A DNA stretch of 64,000 nt from Arion vulgaris (GCA_020796225.1 CM036759.1:71401512-71465511), one strand, 5' to 3'; shown: positions 31,534 to 42,425, counted from the first letter of the stretch. The notes: a model not told the origin generated them from the sequence alone. Made by a program: numbers and translations.

Positions 31534-32011
31534 ATGTTTTCTCAGTGACTCAATGAGTATGCTCAGGAAGATAGAAACTGGATGGGCTAGGAGGCATTGG
31601 ATAGAGTCGCTGGGGAGGTCTAAGCTGACAAAGATCAGTTTTATTTTTGTGCCAGGGCATGCAGGTGTAAAGGGAATGAACGTGTGGATAAGCTTGCAGG
31701 TATGGCTGCTGTCCAAAGCGGGCGAGCAATGGACCAGGCTGATATTATAAATTCCTTAAGGGAGAGAGGCGTGTACATGATTCACGTAATAGCGGCGAAT
31801 CCACAACACTAACCAGACTGCAAGAACTCAAAGTTAAGTGTGGTGTAGCTCGACAAGAACGCTATGCTGGCAGACAAAGAAGAATTGTAAACCAACAAAG
31901 AACCGTGTCGTTAGTCGCCACACGCTGATGGACATACTGAGGAGAGATCGGAGCACTTATGGACTAATTTGTTCGACATGCAATGATGGTGATCTGACGG
32001 CTAAACTAAAC
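31534..32011 (+). pseudogene. RH2 RNase H C-terminus and CTAAA-type tail
   Basis: Resumes RNase H with SDSMSMLRKIETGWARRHW (D of the catalytic triad), FVPGHAGVKG (the conserved HAG block) and a C-terminal RLQELKVKCG / RYAGRQRRIVNQQR region, ending at a CGGCTAAACTAAAC tail. The near-identical antisense copy at 500-1,003 has the same tail. Confidence 0.8.
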
Positions 32012-32657
32012 TTAAAAATGCTACGGCAAAAGCGAAGCATAGGCTCACGATGATGCGCAAACTCGCAGTCTCCACGTGGGGAGCAAACGCCAAAGTTCTT
32101 AAAACACTCTACTCTGGTAGAGTGCGACCGGTCCTAAGAGTACGGTATAGCAGCCTGGAGCAATGCACCCAACAAGCAATTTGCCAAAGTGAGCAATAGC
32201 CAGAACCGTGCCATGCGCAATATCACTGGAGCCATGAAGTCCATGCCTATCAAGGCGATGGAAATAATCACCGGCATCCAACCAATGACAGATCGAAGGG
32301 ACAGAAAAGTATTAGTACTAGTGGAAAAACTTAAACGGCTCGATTCCCACCCAATGCACGGAAGAATGTATGAATTCGAATACAGAGATCTAGCTTCGCA
32401 AAAATCTCCAAAGCACAGATCATCCAGTCCTATCAAAATGCAAAGCCAAACCAATTCCGGCAACCGTCCGCCTTGGAAAACCAGAACTAAGGGAATCAAT
32501 GCCAGGCATGCTGAATAAAGGGAGCAAAAACTTTGAAAGAAAAGCACATAGAATCCGAGTACCCTGAAAAAAAAATTGGACGCATGTGTACACTGACGGA
32601 TCGGCCAATAACGCAATCAGCGATGGCGGAGGAGGAATAGTGTTTAAACTCCCAAAG
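32012..32657 (+). pseudogene. RH1 RT thumb and connection region
   Basis: It resumes RH1 with MLRQKRSI, TLYSGRVRPVL-like text, AKVSNSQNRAMRNITGAMKS, IKAMEIITGIQPMTDRRDRK and LKRLDSHPMHGRMYE. RNase H opens near 32,585 with VYTDGSANNAISDGGGGIVF. A SINE is inserted at 32,657. Several frameshifts. Confidence 0.75.
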
Positions 32658-32862
32658 GCCTGCGTGCCCAGCGTGTTCGTAGCGCGTTGGACTGTGGGTG
32701 ACTAGCCCTCTGTGTGTACGGGTTCAATTCCGTGGGCAGGCAGAAAAAGCCACAGATTCCCCAGATTCACGGTGTTCGTGGCACCGAACCGAAGGGTTAC
32801 GATGTCCATGGCACCGAGCCGAAGAGCTGAAAAGCTCAAGTGCTTCTGGATCGAAAAAAAAA
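32658..32862 (+). mobile_element. tRNA-derived SINE with 12-bp TSD and poly-A tail
   Basis: The head (32,658-32,742) has complementary ends GCCTGC/GCAGGC. It has a tRNA-like D-arm region (CCCAGCGTGTTCGTAGCGCG), GTTGGACT as in class II Ser/Leu tRNAs and a perfect T-arm / B-box GGTTCAATTCC. The body contains two ~27-bp direct repeats (GTGGCACCGA.CCGAAG at 32,776 and 32,806). The tail is about 12 As. AAACTCCCAAAG flanks it at 32,646-32,657 and 32,863-32,874. A Pol III-type retroposon, probably moved by a LINE in trans. Too decayed in the anticodon arm to be a functional tRNA. Confidence 0.8.
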
Positions 32863-33591
32863 AAACTCCCAAAGAAAGTGACTGACACGAAGTGATTGCC
32901 ACAGGCAAATACTACCGAGCAGATGCAATAAAAGCTGCGGCCGAAATGATCCTATAGAGAATAGGTACCGCTCGCAACAAGGTCGTGATATTCATCGATG
33001 CTCTGTCATCACGGCACTCAAAAGTGTTGGCAAAACAGCTGAATGAGCTCAAAACGGCCCTCGCTGAACTAACGTGCTCACTCAAACACACCGTCATTCA
33101 GTGGATACCATCACACTGTAACGTAAGGGAAACAAGCAGCCGACAAACTAGCCAAAGAAGGCGGGCGACTACCTCAGACTGATCTCGAGATCAATTATGA
33201 GGAAGCCAAAACAACCACCGGCTCGCACTATAGAAATAAATGGACAAAAGACCATCCTCAGTATACCAACAGCAACGGATACTATGGTCTCTCTCGTAGT
33301 GAACAAGTTGCCATACTTCGCCTCCGTACCGGACACAAGAAGCTCCGAGCCCGCATGTTCCACAAATTTAAGATTGGCACAACTAGCCTGTGTCCCTGCA
33401 AAAAGGCGGACATGACGGCAGAACACGTTCTGCAAGACTGTCAACGTTTAGCAGGTATAAGAAAAAAAACATGGCCCCCAAAACACAGAGCTTCGCGAAA
33501 AGCTGTACGGAGGAACGTAGTCACTTAAAACCACGGTAAAATTCATGATAAAAGTTGGTCCATCAGTCTAGGCCGGAACGCAAGAGAGAGA
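32863..33591 (+). pseudogene. RH1 RNase H domain, C-terminal zinc-type tail and 3' end
   Basis: It continues RNase H with NKVVIFIDALSS (catalytic Asp), LKHTVIQWIPSHCNVR, then KLAKEGG-like text, YYGLSRSEQVA, LRLRTGHKKLRARMFHKFK, TSLCPCKKADMTAEHVLQDC (Cys/His cluster) and the 3' terminus ATTCATGATAAAAGTTGG ... GGAACGCAAGAGAGAGA. It includes the uninterrupted GGACAAAAGACCATCCTC site at 33,242, which is the empty site for the 5.0 kb chimeric insertion at 36,431. Confidence 0.8.
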
Positions 33592-33945
33592 GAACTGCAA
33601 ATTTTCCTGCATGAACAACAGATTGACATCTTCATACATGAAACACTAAAATAAAAAACTGTTGCTTCTACATCAGAGACTATGAGACATAACCGAGGTA
33701 TCATAATCTAGTTAAAAACAATATCGCAGCCTCAGAAACATTCAGAAGTACAGGGGAAGCAGAACACCTAACAATTAAATAAATCTCCTCCCAGAACATA
33801 CATGTCACCAACTACTACTGTCCCAACAATAAGAAATAAAATCTAAATAGCATATATACTGCTGAAAAGATTCAAATAATCCTAGGCGACTTCAAATAAA
33901 CAGCTGCTCCCCCAGCTGGGGATATGCTAGAGTCTGTTCAACTTG
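33592..33945 (+). pseudogene. JK element, rest of EN fragment
   Basis: It continues directly from 25,949: LQIFLHEQQIDIFIHET, a long degraded part with stops, and an ILGDF/SPSWGYA-like block near 33,880. It is truncated after that. With 25,870-25,949 it forms one decayed EN domain. Confidence 0.6.
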
Positions 33946-34855
33946 TCATGCCCAGATACAAATTTGTATCTTTGTAACCATTTGATTAAATGACTTGAAA
34001 ACTTGCATGTGAGCTACACATTTTTCCAGAAGCTACCAAATGATTATTTTGCTATTCAAACAATCACACCATCTAGAAGTCTTCTTTGTGCTATATATTT
34101 AACGTCTCCATTACATGGTTGAATAACACGAATGTTTACAGCCATTTAATACATTGATGAGAACAATAGCAATATTCAGGCCGAAATCCATGGTTTTTTT
34201 CAACAATTCTTTCATTTCCAGTGCACCAATTCAAAACGAGGTTGACCACGGTAAACAAATGAAGTCATTAGTACAAGACGTTTAGTTAAAGGCATATATC
34301 GGAATTAGTGTGAAGCTATCTGGTCATATTGTTGACTTCTCATCACAGACATTGATTTAGCATTTCTAATGAGTTTGAAGTTACAATGCAAAAAAGATTA
34401 ATTAATGCTATACGTGCAATTCCGCATAGAGGCACATATAGATCATCTGTACCACAGTGAACAAGAGAAAAGAGCCATTTTATTGTAGTGATACCTCCCT
34501 ACGGTATATGTTAACACACGCACATTGTACCGAAGAAGTAGCGATTTGAAAAGAATGTCTCCAATTAGCTCCACCATTGCAAGTTCCAAGTGTGGATGTG
34601 AAAGGGGGATGACATTATAACATGGCAGCTAAAGTTAACTGTAATGTAAGTTATTTAAAAACAATAATACAACAGTTTACATTTCTTGTTTATTTCATGA
34701 CTCTGAAATATCAACATTGGTCCTCATGTGTAACAGAGGACGAGATCAGATGAAGGAGAAGTACCGCTGTAAAGAAAATAAATGGGTAACCTCAAATTAG
34801 GGAAGATAAGATTGGCGGGGAAGTATATAGTTATGATATTATATGTTATATGATA
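33946..34855. other. AT-rich unique spacer
   Basis: About 0.9 kb without repeats found elsewhere in the window and without a long or motif-bearing frame on either strand. It may be ancestral host intergenic DNA. Confidence 0.45.
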
Positions 34856-34945
34856 AGTTGTGATATTCACCGATGCTCTATCGGTCATCACAGCACTCAA
34901 AAGCGCAGGAAGAGCTAAATGCGATGCTCGATGAACTAGTGTATG
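34856..34945 (+). pseudogene. RH1 RNase H fragment, first piece of a second interrupted copy
   Basis: Text from VIFTDALSVITAL to DELVY of RH1. It is 5' truncated at 34,856. The remaining pieces are 36,263-36,430 and 41,430-41,760, separated by an NA element and by the rDNA/RH1 chimera. Confidence 0.75.
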
Positions 34946-36262
34946 GGGTCAAAAGGCTCATGAGGTCATGGTGGTAACATGAGCCAGGGTTAGCGAGGGC
35001 GCTACAAGACCCTGCCCCTAACCTCCACGGGTGACCCTGAAACAGACTCTGGTTCTGGTCTGGCTAAGAGGGCAGGGATCGGGAGAGGAAACTACTGGTA
35101 GTGGTAGCAGTGCAATTACGAAAATACGATAAAGATACATACAAATAAAATGCACAATTCTCCTGACCGATGTCCAAAAAGATATTGCCCAAGTCCCTGA
35201 ACGCAAAGATCCCTGAACGCAAAGATCCCTGAACGCAAAGAAACAGCAACGAACGACTCAGACATGGATGAGAGGTGCATCCAGTGACCAAACGTATGCC
35301 CACGTAGGGCGAAGCTCGAAGCCCTGAGGAGGGGCAAACATTGCCAGCCCGTCGGCAAGAATAAATAAGACAGGACCGTAGAATGAAAGTCTACCCTCGT
35401 GTTGGTGCGAGAGAAGATTGCAGCTGACCCCGCATTGGTAGCCTGGTGCAGATACATGTACTGGGCAAGGTTTGCAGAGCGCAAAAGAACAAGTTGCGTT
35501 TAGTGCATAACGAAACTACCCGCCCTGGGAAAACCGTGCAAGGTGCTGTGCGATTAAAATTAACATCCCGGAAGAACTGAGGTTGGTGATGCCTAACGGA
35601 ACTGCCAGCCTTGGGGCAACTGGGCAAGGTTCGATTGCAGTCGTAACTAACATCCCCGGAATAACTGGGGCGGGTGATGGCGGCGCGCGCAAAATCCTCA
35701 GTTACGCTTATAGTGCCCACTGAAACGACCCTCTACATTGCTTGTACTCGGCCCCATGCCAGTGCTTTGAGTAAAATGCAAATTGCCACGCACCGACAGC
35801 GTCTAGAAAAGGCTGAGAATGTTCCTTCCCGGATCAAACTCAAAATGTACGGTAAAGCAAGGCCGACAATGTACGGATCAAACAGGAAGCCCGGGTCCCG
35901 AACATTGGCGAAGGCCGATACTTTACACAGTGTTTTATACGAGTAAGACGCCGTCCGAGGACAAGCTGACAAGCCCGAAAAATATTTCTCAGTCAGAACG
36001 GGTAAAGCAGCGTAACTCACTGTCTTGGCGTAGATCACAAAGCCCAAATATACGGCAAAGTTGATCGAAAAGGCGTAGATCCGAAAGGATCGTACCTAGA
36101 AAGCTCACCTAGTAAATCAAAAGCTGGCTGAAACGGACGGCGGGCCTAGTCACCATGGGCGCACAATCGTCCCGGCGTAGATCACTCCGTTCTTGCCAGT
36201 GGACCAATTATACATCACAATAAGAATGATCAAATTGGCCGTGAAGAATGTTAGCAGAAGAA
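34946..36262 (+). mobile_element. NA element, full length, 13-bp TSD
   Basis: It is flanked by GAACTAGTGTATG at 34,933-34,945 and 36,263-36,275. The first base of the insert is the first G of the GGGTC stem. GGCTCATG and CATGAGCC form the second stem. It is almost identical to 29,958-31,258 apart from small indels and a local expansion of TCCCTGAACGCAAAGA to three units at 35,193-35,240. The 3' end is TTAGCAGAAGAA. It inserted in RH1 RNase H text. Confidence 0.85.
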
Positions 36263-36430
36263 GAACTAGTGTATGCACTTAAACGCACCGTCATTCAGTG
36301 GATCCCATCACACTGCAACATAAGCGGACATGAACACGCCAACAAACTAGCTAAAGAAGGCCATCGCGAGATCAGTTATGAAGAAGCCAGAACAACCATC
36401 GGCTGGCAATATAAAGACAAATGGACAAAA
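36263..36430 (+). pseudogene. RH1 RNase H fragment, second piece
   Basis: It continues the host copy: LKRTVIQWIPSHCNISGHEH, KLAKEGH, ISYEEARTTIGWQYKDKWTK. It stops at GGACAAAA (36,423-36,430), the left TSD of the chimeric insertion. Confidence 0.8.
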
Positions 36431-36868
36431 ATTGGGTTGTGGCTGCAAACTGTGCCTCCCGTTTTGAAAAAAAAGGGACGGCGAGCCAGAGCGGAGGGGT
36501 TCCCGTGTCGATCCAATTCGTGCATAGTCTTTAGGCTGCCGTGCCTCCCGTTTTTCCGGAAAACGAGGCTTCAGCGAAAAAGGGACGGGTAGCTCCTTTA
36601 AGACTTCCCCCGGGGTCTTATTGGTGGTTTTGTGTGTCCGTTTCGGAGTTTCTCGGTCGCCAGTCAGTCTAAAATTTTAACCCCGGGTGGTCCTTTAAAA
36701 AGGCCCGGCCCCAACAGCTAGCCCCAGGATAACATGGTGTCGTTTTTTGTTGCGGCCAAGTTTTTGGAAAAACTTGGGAAGCCCGTTTTTTCCTTAAATT
36801 TCCCGGGCTGGGATCTCTCTGCAAAAGGCGCTTCTCCCCCCCCGAGCATTTTCGGTCGGCTTCCGCAG
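36431..36868 (+). other. rDNA 5' external spacer (unit E1) at the start of the chimeric insertion
   Basis: It begins TTGGGTTGTGGCTGCAAAC, contains CCTCCCGTTTTG, the GGAGTTTCTCGGTCGC block, GTCCTTTAAAAAGGC and CATGGTGTCGTTTTTT, and runs straight into the 18S 5' end. The same unit precedes 18S 5' ends at 48,811-49,262 and 49,371-49,893. Position next to 18S identifies it as external transcribed spacer or promoter-proximal spacer. All three units start at the same internal point, which suggests a transcription start. Base-level errors are frequent. Confidence 0.7.
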
Positions 36869-36990
36869 CTATTTGGTTGATCCTCCCAGTAGTCATATCT
36901 TGTCTAAAAAGATTAAATGCATGTCTAAGTTCACACTTTTCACGGTGAAACCCGGAATGGCCATTAAATCAGTCGGGGTTCAAATAGATC
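36869..36990 (+). rRNA. 18S rRNA, first ~120 nt (transduced copy 1)
   Basis: TTGGTTGATCCTCCCAGTAG, TCATATCTTGTCT, ATGCATGTCTAAGTTCACAC, CACGGTGAAAC and CATTAAATCAGTCGGGGTTC are the universal 5' end of eukaryotic 18S, with small errors. It ends near AAATAGAT and is followed by the RH1 5' end rather than the rest of 18S. It is part of an insertion outside rDNA, so it cannot give a functional rRNA. Confidence 0.9.
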
Positions 36991-39900
36991 CCCGATCCGG
37001 GTCAAAGGCTCTTTTTTTCCGGCGGAAAATGACCCGGGTTAGAAGGGGCCAAGCCCTCCCCTCAAAACCCACCATGCGGTGAAACTGGAAAAAGACTTAT
37101 TTCCCGGTCTCAAGGGGGCGGGGATGGGGAGCCCGGAAAAGCAAAGGGGGGGCGAATCCTGGAAAATTTCAAAATCCCCGGGCCCAATTGTCCTCCAAAA
37201 GGCAGAAACAGCAGCGGCGGTTACCGTGGGATAGTGTGATCTTAAGGCAGGCGCATAAAAAAACCCCGAAAAAAACACATTTCTGGTCAAGTCCCGCGAT
37301 GTCCAACCAAAAGAACTTGAGATACAGAGTAAAACCCCTAAAACAAAATCGTGTCCTGAAAGAGACTAAACCCCTGAAAATACACACTTTTCCCGGGCCC
37401 AAAAGACTGCAAAAAAGCGAGCCCCAAAATTTAAAAGTAGTGAGCCCGCGACAAAATAGTGGTCACTGCAATGCGAAGACGGGGAAGTCCCTGAAAATAC
37501 ACACACTTTTCCCTGCCCAAAAGCCAAAAAAAACCTTGGCGTCCCTGAAACAAGCTCTGTTCTCTGCGGGGAACTGCCCCCTTTGGTGTCATGGTTGGTA
37601 CAAAAAGGGGGAAAACCGAAACAACCTGAGCAGGGGAACCAATGTGTTCAGAAAAACGACCGGTTGTTGGGAAGATGGCGCTATAAGCCGGGGGGGCGGT
37701 CATCTAAGGTAGCAGCCCTAAAAGAAAATGGCAACTACTGCCTTGTGAGTTTTGGCGGGGGAAGTGGGAATTGGGGAACCGAAAACGCTGGTTAAACGGA
37801 TCCGTCCGAAAGAAAAGCCCCCAGAGCTCAACGGCACTGAAAGTGTAACGTAGCTCCCCAGGGACGCTGCATGGACAAAATTTTATATGAATATGTTTAT
37901 TAATAACGAAAATCGATATGGTGCTAGCCTGAAGTCCCGGGCAGGGGAGGCGGGCCCCATGCCTCGAAGGGGCCGCTTTATCTCCGCGGCCCCGCCCCCC
38001 CAATTTCGGCCCGGGCAAAACGGGGAAACCCGGGTTAAAGCTACGGTTAAACGGTGATATTACCATAAAAATTAAAATCACCCAATGGAATGGAAGGTAC
38101 CCACCACAAAAGCAAACCAAAAAGACTTGAAAAAGCGATATGGCGTTTGCATACAAAAGCACCTAAATCCCAGACATAAGTTCGAGATAAAAGGTTACCA
38201 GCCCTTCCCAGAACAGACAGAAAAGGGGCACAAGGGTGGAGTCCTCACCCTAGTCAGAAATGGCATTCCAACCAAGCAGATGGAAGGAAAAAAGGGGGAA
38301 ACCCGGAGCAGTTGAGATCATAGGTGTTAAATTGTAAAAACCCGATCATTCTGTACAATCTTTACTGTCAAGTTCCCGCGCTGTCACCAAACAATGAATA
38401 TCAGTGAAACTCATGTATTGTGTCGGTGATTTCAACGCCGGGGAGATGGGGGTACTCAAACAAACAGTAGAGGAGTAGATGGAAAGACGGGAGATGAGAA
38501 CAATCTGTTCTCATAAACGCCCGGGCATCCATCAACTTTCTCTCAAACTGGCACACAACCCCCCTGACGGCCTTTTGCAACAAGCGATATGTCCACCAAA
38601 AAGTCTTGGTTACCCACCAACTAGGGATAGTGACCATAGACCAGTAAAATTCGAGACCTCTTTTCGTACCTGAGCCCAAAATGTGGTTGCCACGGTGGAA
38701 TAAAAAAGGAGCCAAATTGGAAAACAGTATGGAGCACTGACGATGAAAAGTTGACAATCAACATGCATGAAAAGAAAACCGCGACCGTGGCGGGGGAACT
38801 TTCAGGCAACCCTGAAGGCCGGGAAACCACCCCCAGAGGCGCAAAAAGGATTACAAGCCATACTGACGGAGTTCAGGTTAAAAGCCCTTTGAGAAGAAAA
38901 GGAGTGAGGCAGAGCAGGCACAGTCAGGGGGAGACAAATACGTCTACAAGGGGCAGCACAAAATACAAAAAGAGGTCAAACGAGGGGGCGAGACAGAGTT
39001 GGGGCAAAAAAAAAAGAAACCCTGAACCTCGATAGGGGCGGCCTAAAAGTGGAAGCTGGCCCAAAGGGTGGCATGAAAAAACCACAGACCACCTATAGTC
39101 CCGAAAAGACAAGAAGATTTCCAGGAAGAAAACATCCTGATGCAAAATATGCAAGTCAGCAGAGTAAGCATAGAAAGGAAAAAGTTGATGCCACCACGAG
39201 AAAAGCTGGGCTCTAAGGGCAGATATCACCTAAGGACATTCACCGTAACGGCTGGAAGAGGCTTTAGGGACCTGAAACCCCGAAAGTCGCCCGGGGAAAA
39301 ATGGGATCAAATGAGATGCAAAACTTGGGAAACAAAAAGGGGCTTACTGTCCGCTCAACATGTGGGAGAACAGGCATATACCCAAGAATGGAAAGAAGCA
39401 ATCATGGTACCCATCCCAAAACCAGGCAAAAAAAAAACTCGACCCAGGGTTACAGACCAATAAGCCTCCTAAGCTGCCCGGGGAAACTTATGGGCGCATG
39501 TGAACAAAAGCTTTTCCCCGGGACTTGGGAAAGAACTGCCGGGGAAACAAGGGGGTTTGGAGAAAAGATCCACAGAGGATCAAGAACCACATTGTCAGGG
39601 AAAAGAGGATGGTTTCCCAAAAAAACAATAACACTGGCGGGCTTGGTAGATATAGAAGGCATTTGACACAGTCTGGAAAAAGGTTGACTCAAACTCCCAC
39701 CTCGGGGTAAAAAGGGAAGAATGTACAATTGGTAGATAGATACCTAGAGAACAGAACAGCAAGGGTTCAGGTTCAGGGTCAAAAATATGAAGGGCCCCAC
39801 TGGGGAGTCCCCCCAAAGGGGGAGGCTCTCAGCCTCTTTTTAGTCTTTCAATGACTTTCAACATGCCTCCCAGAAACGAGTTCACTTGCCATGTATGCCG

Positions 39901-41429
39901 ACGACTTGGCAATATGGGGAGAAAGTCAATGCCCCCAGCAGAAAAAAACTGAAACTACGTTAAAAAAACCTTGAAGTGTGGTCAAAAGTGGAATAGAAAA
40001 TAAATCCTTAAAAACCACTTACACTGTTTCTCCCAGAATAACAAAGGTTACAAGATAAGCTTTAAAATCAATGGCAGAACCTTCAGAAAATAAAAACCCC
40101 CAAGTACCTAGGAGTCACCTCGACAGAAAGTATTGGTGCACCCAGATCGAATTCCCAAAAACGAGACATAGGCTAACAATGATGGAAATCGGTTCCATGG
40201 GATCAAACACCAGAATTCTCAAGACACTTTACTCTGGAGAGTGCGCCCCTCCCGATACGGTTGGGGCGTGGAGCAATGCATCAACAAGCAATTTGAAAAA
40301 TGGTAGATCAAAACCGGCCCTCGAATCACTGGAGCCAAAAGTCCCCCCATCAAGGCGAGGGGGGGAAACCCTCCGGCATCCAACCAAATGACCGAAGGGA
40401 CAAGAAAGTAGTAGTCGGAAAACTCAAACGGCCAAATCGCATCAATGCATGAAAGAATGTATGAATCCGGAAAATGGAGAAAAGAGATCTAACCGTTAGA
40501 ATCTCTAACGCACTGACCACAGACCATCCCGTCTGCCAAAAGCAAAAACCAATCCCGCTCGAAAGTGCCCCATGGAAAACAAAAATGCCAGCGATCAATC
40601 CCCGGCATAATGAAAAAAGGGGGTCAAACAAATCAAAAAAAACTGCAGCGAAAAGGGACATAGAATCAGAGTACCTGAAAATGAGTGGGCACTACACGGA
40701 CGGATCGGCAAAACGCAATAAGGTGGCGGGGGAGGGAAAAGGCTTTAAAAACTCAAAGAAAGTCACGGTCAAAAAACGTTTCAACTGGCAAAAACTCGAA
40801 TAACTACCGACTGAGGCAGAGGGAATCAAAGAGGCCGGGGAAAAGATCTTGGAAGAAAAAAAACACACACAACAAGGGCGGGTATTCCCCGATGCTCTAT
40901 CGGTCATCCCCCACTAAATCGCGGCAAAACTGAGATGAATGACTCAAAAGCCCCCCGCTGAATCGAGTTACTCAAGCACTGTCATCCCGTGGATACCCCA
41001 AATGCAACATTAGGGGCAAGCGGCCCACAAAACTAGCCAAAAAGGGGGGGCGATACCCCAGACTGATGCGGGGTCAGCTTGAAATCAAAAAAACCATCGG
41101 TTCCCTTGGGAAATGGGCAAAAAACCACCCGAGTAACAGACAGTGCGGATACATGGTCTCTCTCCAGTGAACAAGTTTCCATATTTCCCCCTCCTTGCCC
41201 CAACAAGCCAGAGCCCAATTTAAAATTTAAAAAGGCCCTGCCTGTGCCCATGCAATTGGGGGACATGCGGCAGAACACGCTTCAAAACTGTCAACGTTTT
41301 GGGGATACGAAAAGTCTGGCCACAACACACAGAGCTTGGGGTTGCGGAGGAACGGGTCCCTAAAAAAAACAGTAAAATTCATGATAGAAGTTGGTCCATC
41401 AGGCTAGGCCGGGAATACAAAGGAAGGAA
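36991..41429 (+). pseudogene. RH1 element, complete length, in chimeric insertion
   Basis: It starts with GGGTCAAAGGCTC (5' module) and a ~1.1 kb 5' untranslated region. EN begins near 38,075 and the RT YADD block is at 39,893. RNase H YTDGS is at 40,693, the KFK/LPVPMQLGD Cys-cluster remnant near 41,240, and the 3' terminus CATCAGGCTAGGCC plus an AAAGGAAGGAA tail at 41,429. Right TSD GGACAAAA is at 41,430-41,437. Length matches the copy in 18S. Dense indels and homopolymer changes break every frame. As the flanking host copy is clean, these look like consensus errors, so true coding capacity is unknown. Confidence 0.8.
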
Positions 41430-41765
41430 GGACAAAAGACCATCCTCAGTACAACAACAGCGATGGGTACTATGGTCTGTCTCGTAGTGAACAAGTTGCC
41501 ATACTCCGCCTCTGTACCGCCACAAGCTCGCTCCACATGTTTAACAAATTTAAAATTGGCACAACTAGCCTGTGCCCCTGCAAAAGGCGGACATGACGAC
41601 AGAGTATGTACTGCAAGATTGTCAACTGATAGCAGGTATAAGAAAAGAAACCTGGCCCCATAACAGAGCTTTCAGAAGCTGCATGGAGGAACGGAGTCCC
41701 TTAAAAACATGGTAAAATTCATGATAAAAGTTGGTTCATCAGTCTAGGCCGGATCATGTGCGCGC
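41430..41765 (+). pseudogene. RH1 RNase H C-terminus and 3' end, third piece of host copy
   Basis: It resumes after the chimeric insertion with KRPSSVQQQRWVLWSVS/ DGYYGLSRSEQVA text, LRLCTATSSLHMFNKFKIGT, CPC..ADMTTEYVLQDC and the terminus ATTCATGATAAAAGTTGG, CATCAGTCTAGGCC and GCGCGCGAGAGAGAAAG. Quality is clean here, in contrast to the insert just left of it. Confidence 0.8.
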
Positions 41766-41769
41766 GAGA

Positions 41770-42425
41770 GAGAAAGAGGGACAGAGAATGATTAAAATGG
41801 CTGATAAGAACGATTGAAAAGAAGGAAGTTGCAGGAAACTGATGGAGAGAACAGTAAACAAGAGACTGACATGGTACCTTGAAACTAATTCATTGCTCAA
41901 TCCTGCCCAGACAGACTAAACAGAAGCACAGAGGACCAACTGACTAACATCAAACAGGACATCGAAAACAACTTCCAGAAAGAAAAAAAAAGTAACAACC
42001 ATATTCCTTGACTTGTCCAGGGGGTCCAACATGGTATGGCCTAATGCTGAAAGTCCTACAAACAGTTTCCCACAACATGTTCACCTGGATCAGAAACCTC
42101 TCCCAACGATCAGCAAGAGTAAAATAGACAACCACCTCAGTAAGACGCAAAAAATGAAGGAAAGAGTCCCACAGGGCAGTGTGATAGCACAAACGCTATT
42201 TCTAATATGTATAAATGACATTACCAAATGCTACCCCCAGAAGGTCTCAAACAGCTTACATGCAGACAAATTTGCAACCTGGACAGCAGCAGAACACACC
42301 CAAAAAACATGCCATCTACTACAAAAAAACAGTGGCAAAATGGAGACTGAACAAAAGCTGGGGCCTCAAAATTAACCACAGCAACTGTTTTTCTTTCTCC
42401 CACACAAGAAAAAAGTATTCATAAA
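41770..42425 (+). pseudogene. JK element RT fragment
   Basis: Frames give KLMERTVNKRLTWYLET, ARVKIDNHLSKTQKMKERVP, QGSVIAQTLFLICINDITKC and NSLHADKFATWTAAEHTQKT (catalytic AD-D changed to ADKF), then GLKI. This is the jockey-type RT palm with the VPQG-S...LF...INDI signature. Loss of the second catalytic Asp and frameshifts make it inactive. Confidence 0.7.

Larger units (their letters stand above)
36423..41437 (+). mobile_element. Chimeric retroinsertion: rDNA spacer + 18S 5' end + RH1, with 8-bp TSD
   Basis: Including TSDs. The 4,999-bp insert (36,431-41,429) splits an RH1 RNase H sequence. Both flanks carry GGACAAAA, and the flanks joined across one TSD restore the text of the intact copy at 33,235-33,270. 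Insert order is spacer unit E1, 18S nt 1 to ~120, RH1 5' to 3', short A/G-rich tail. This is the structure expected if the reverse-transcribed RNA began in the rDNA spacer and read through 18S into RH1. Confidence 0.8.

Noticed and set aside
32658..32742. Functional tRNA gene
   Set aside because: Acceptor ends and T-arm are good, but the anticodon arm does not fold well, and a body, poly-A tail and TSD follow. It is a SINE head.
36669..37082. ORFs over the 18S 5' end and spacer
   Set aside because: rDNA sequence with indel errors; no protein motif.
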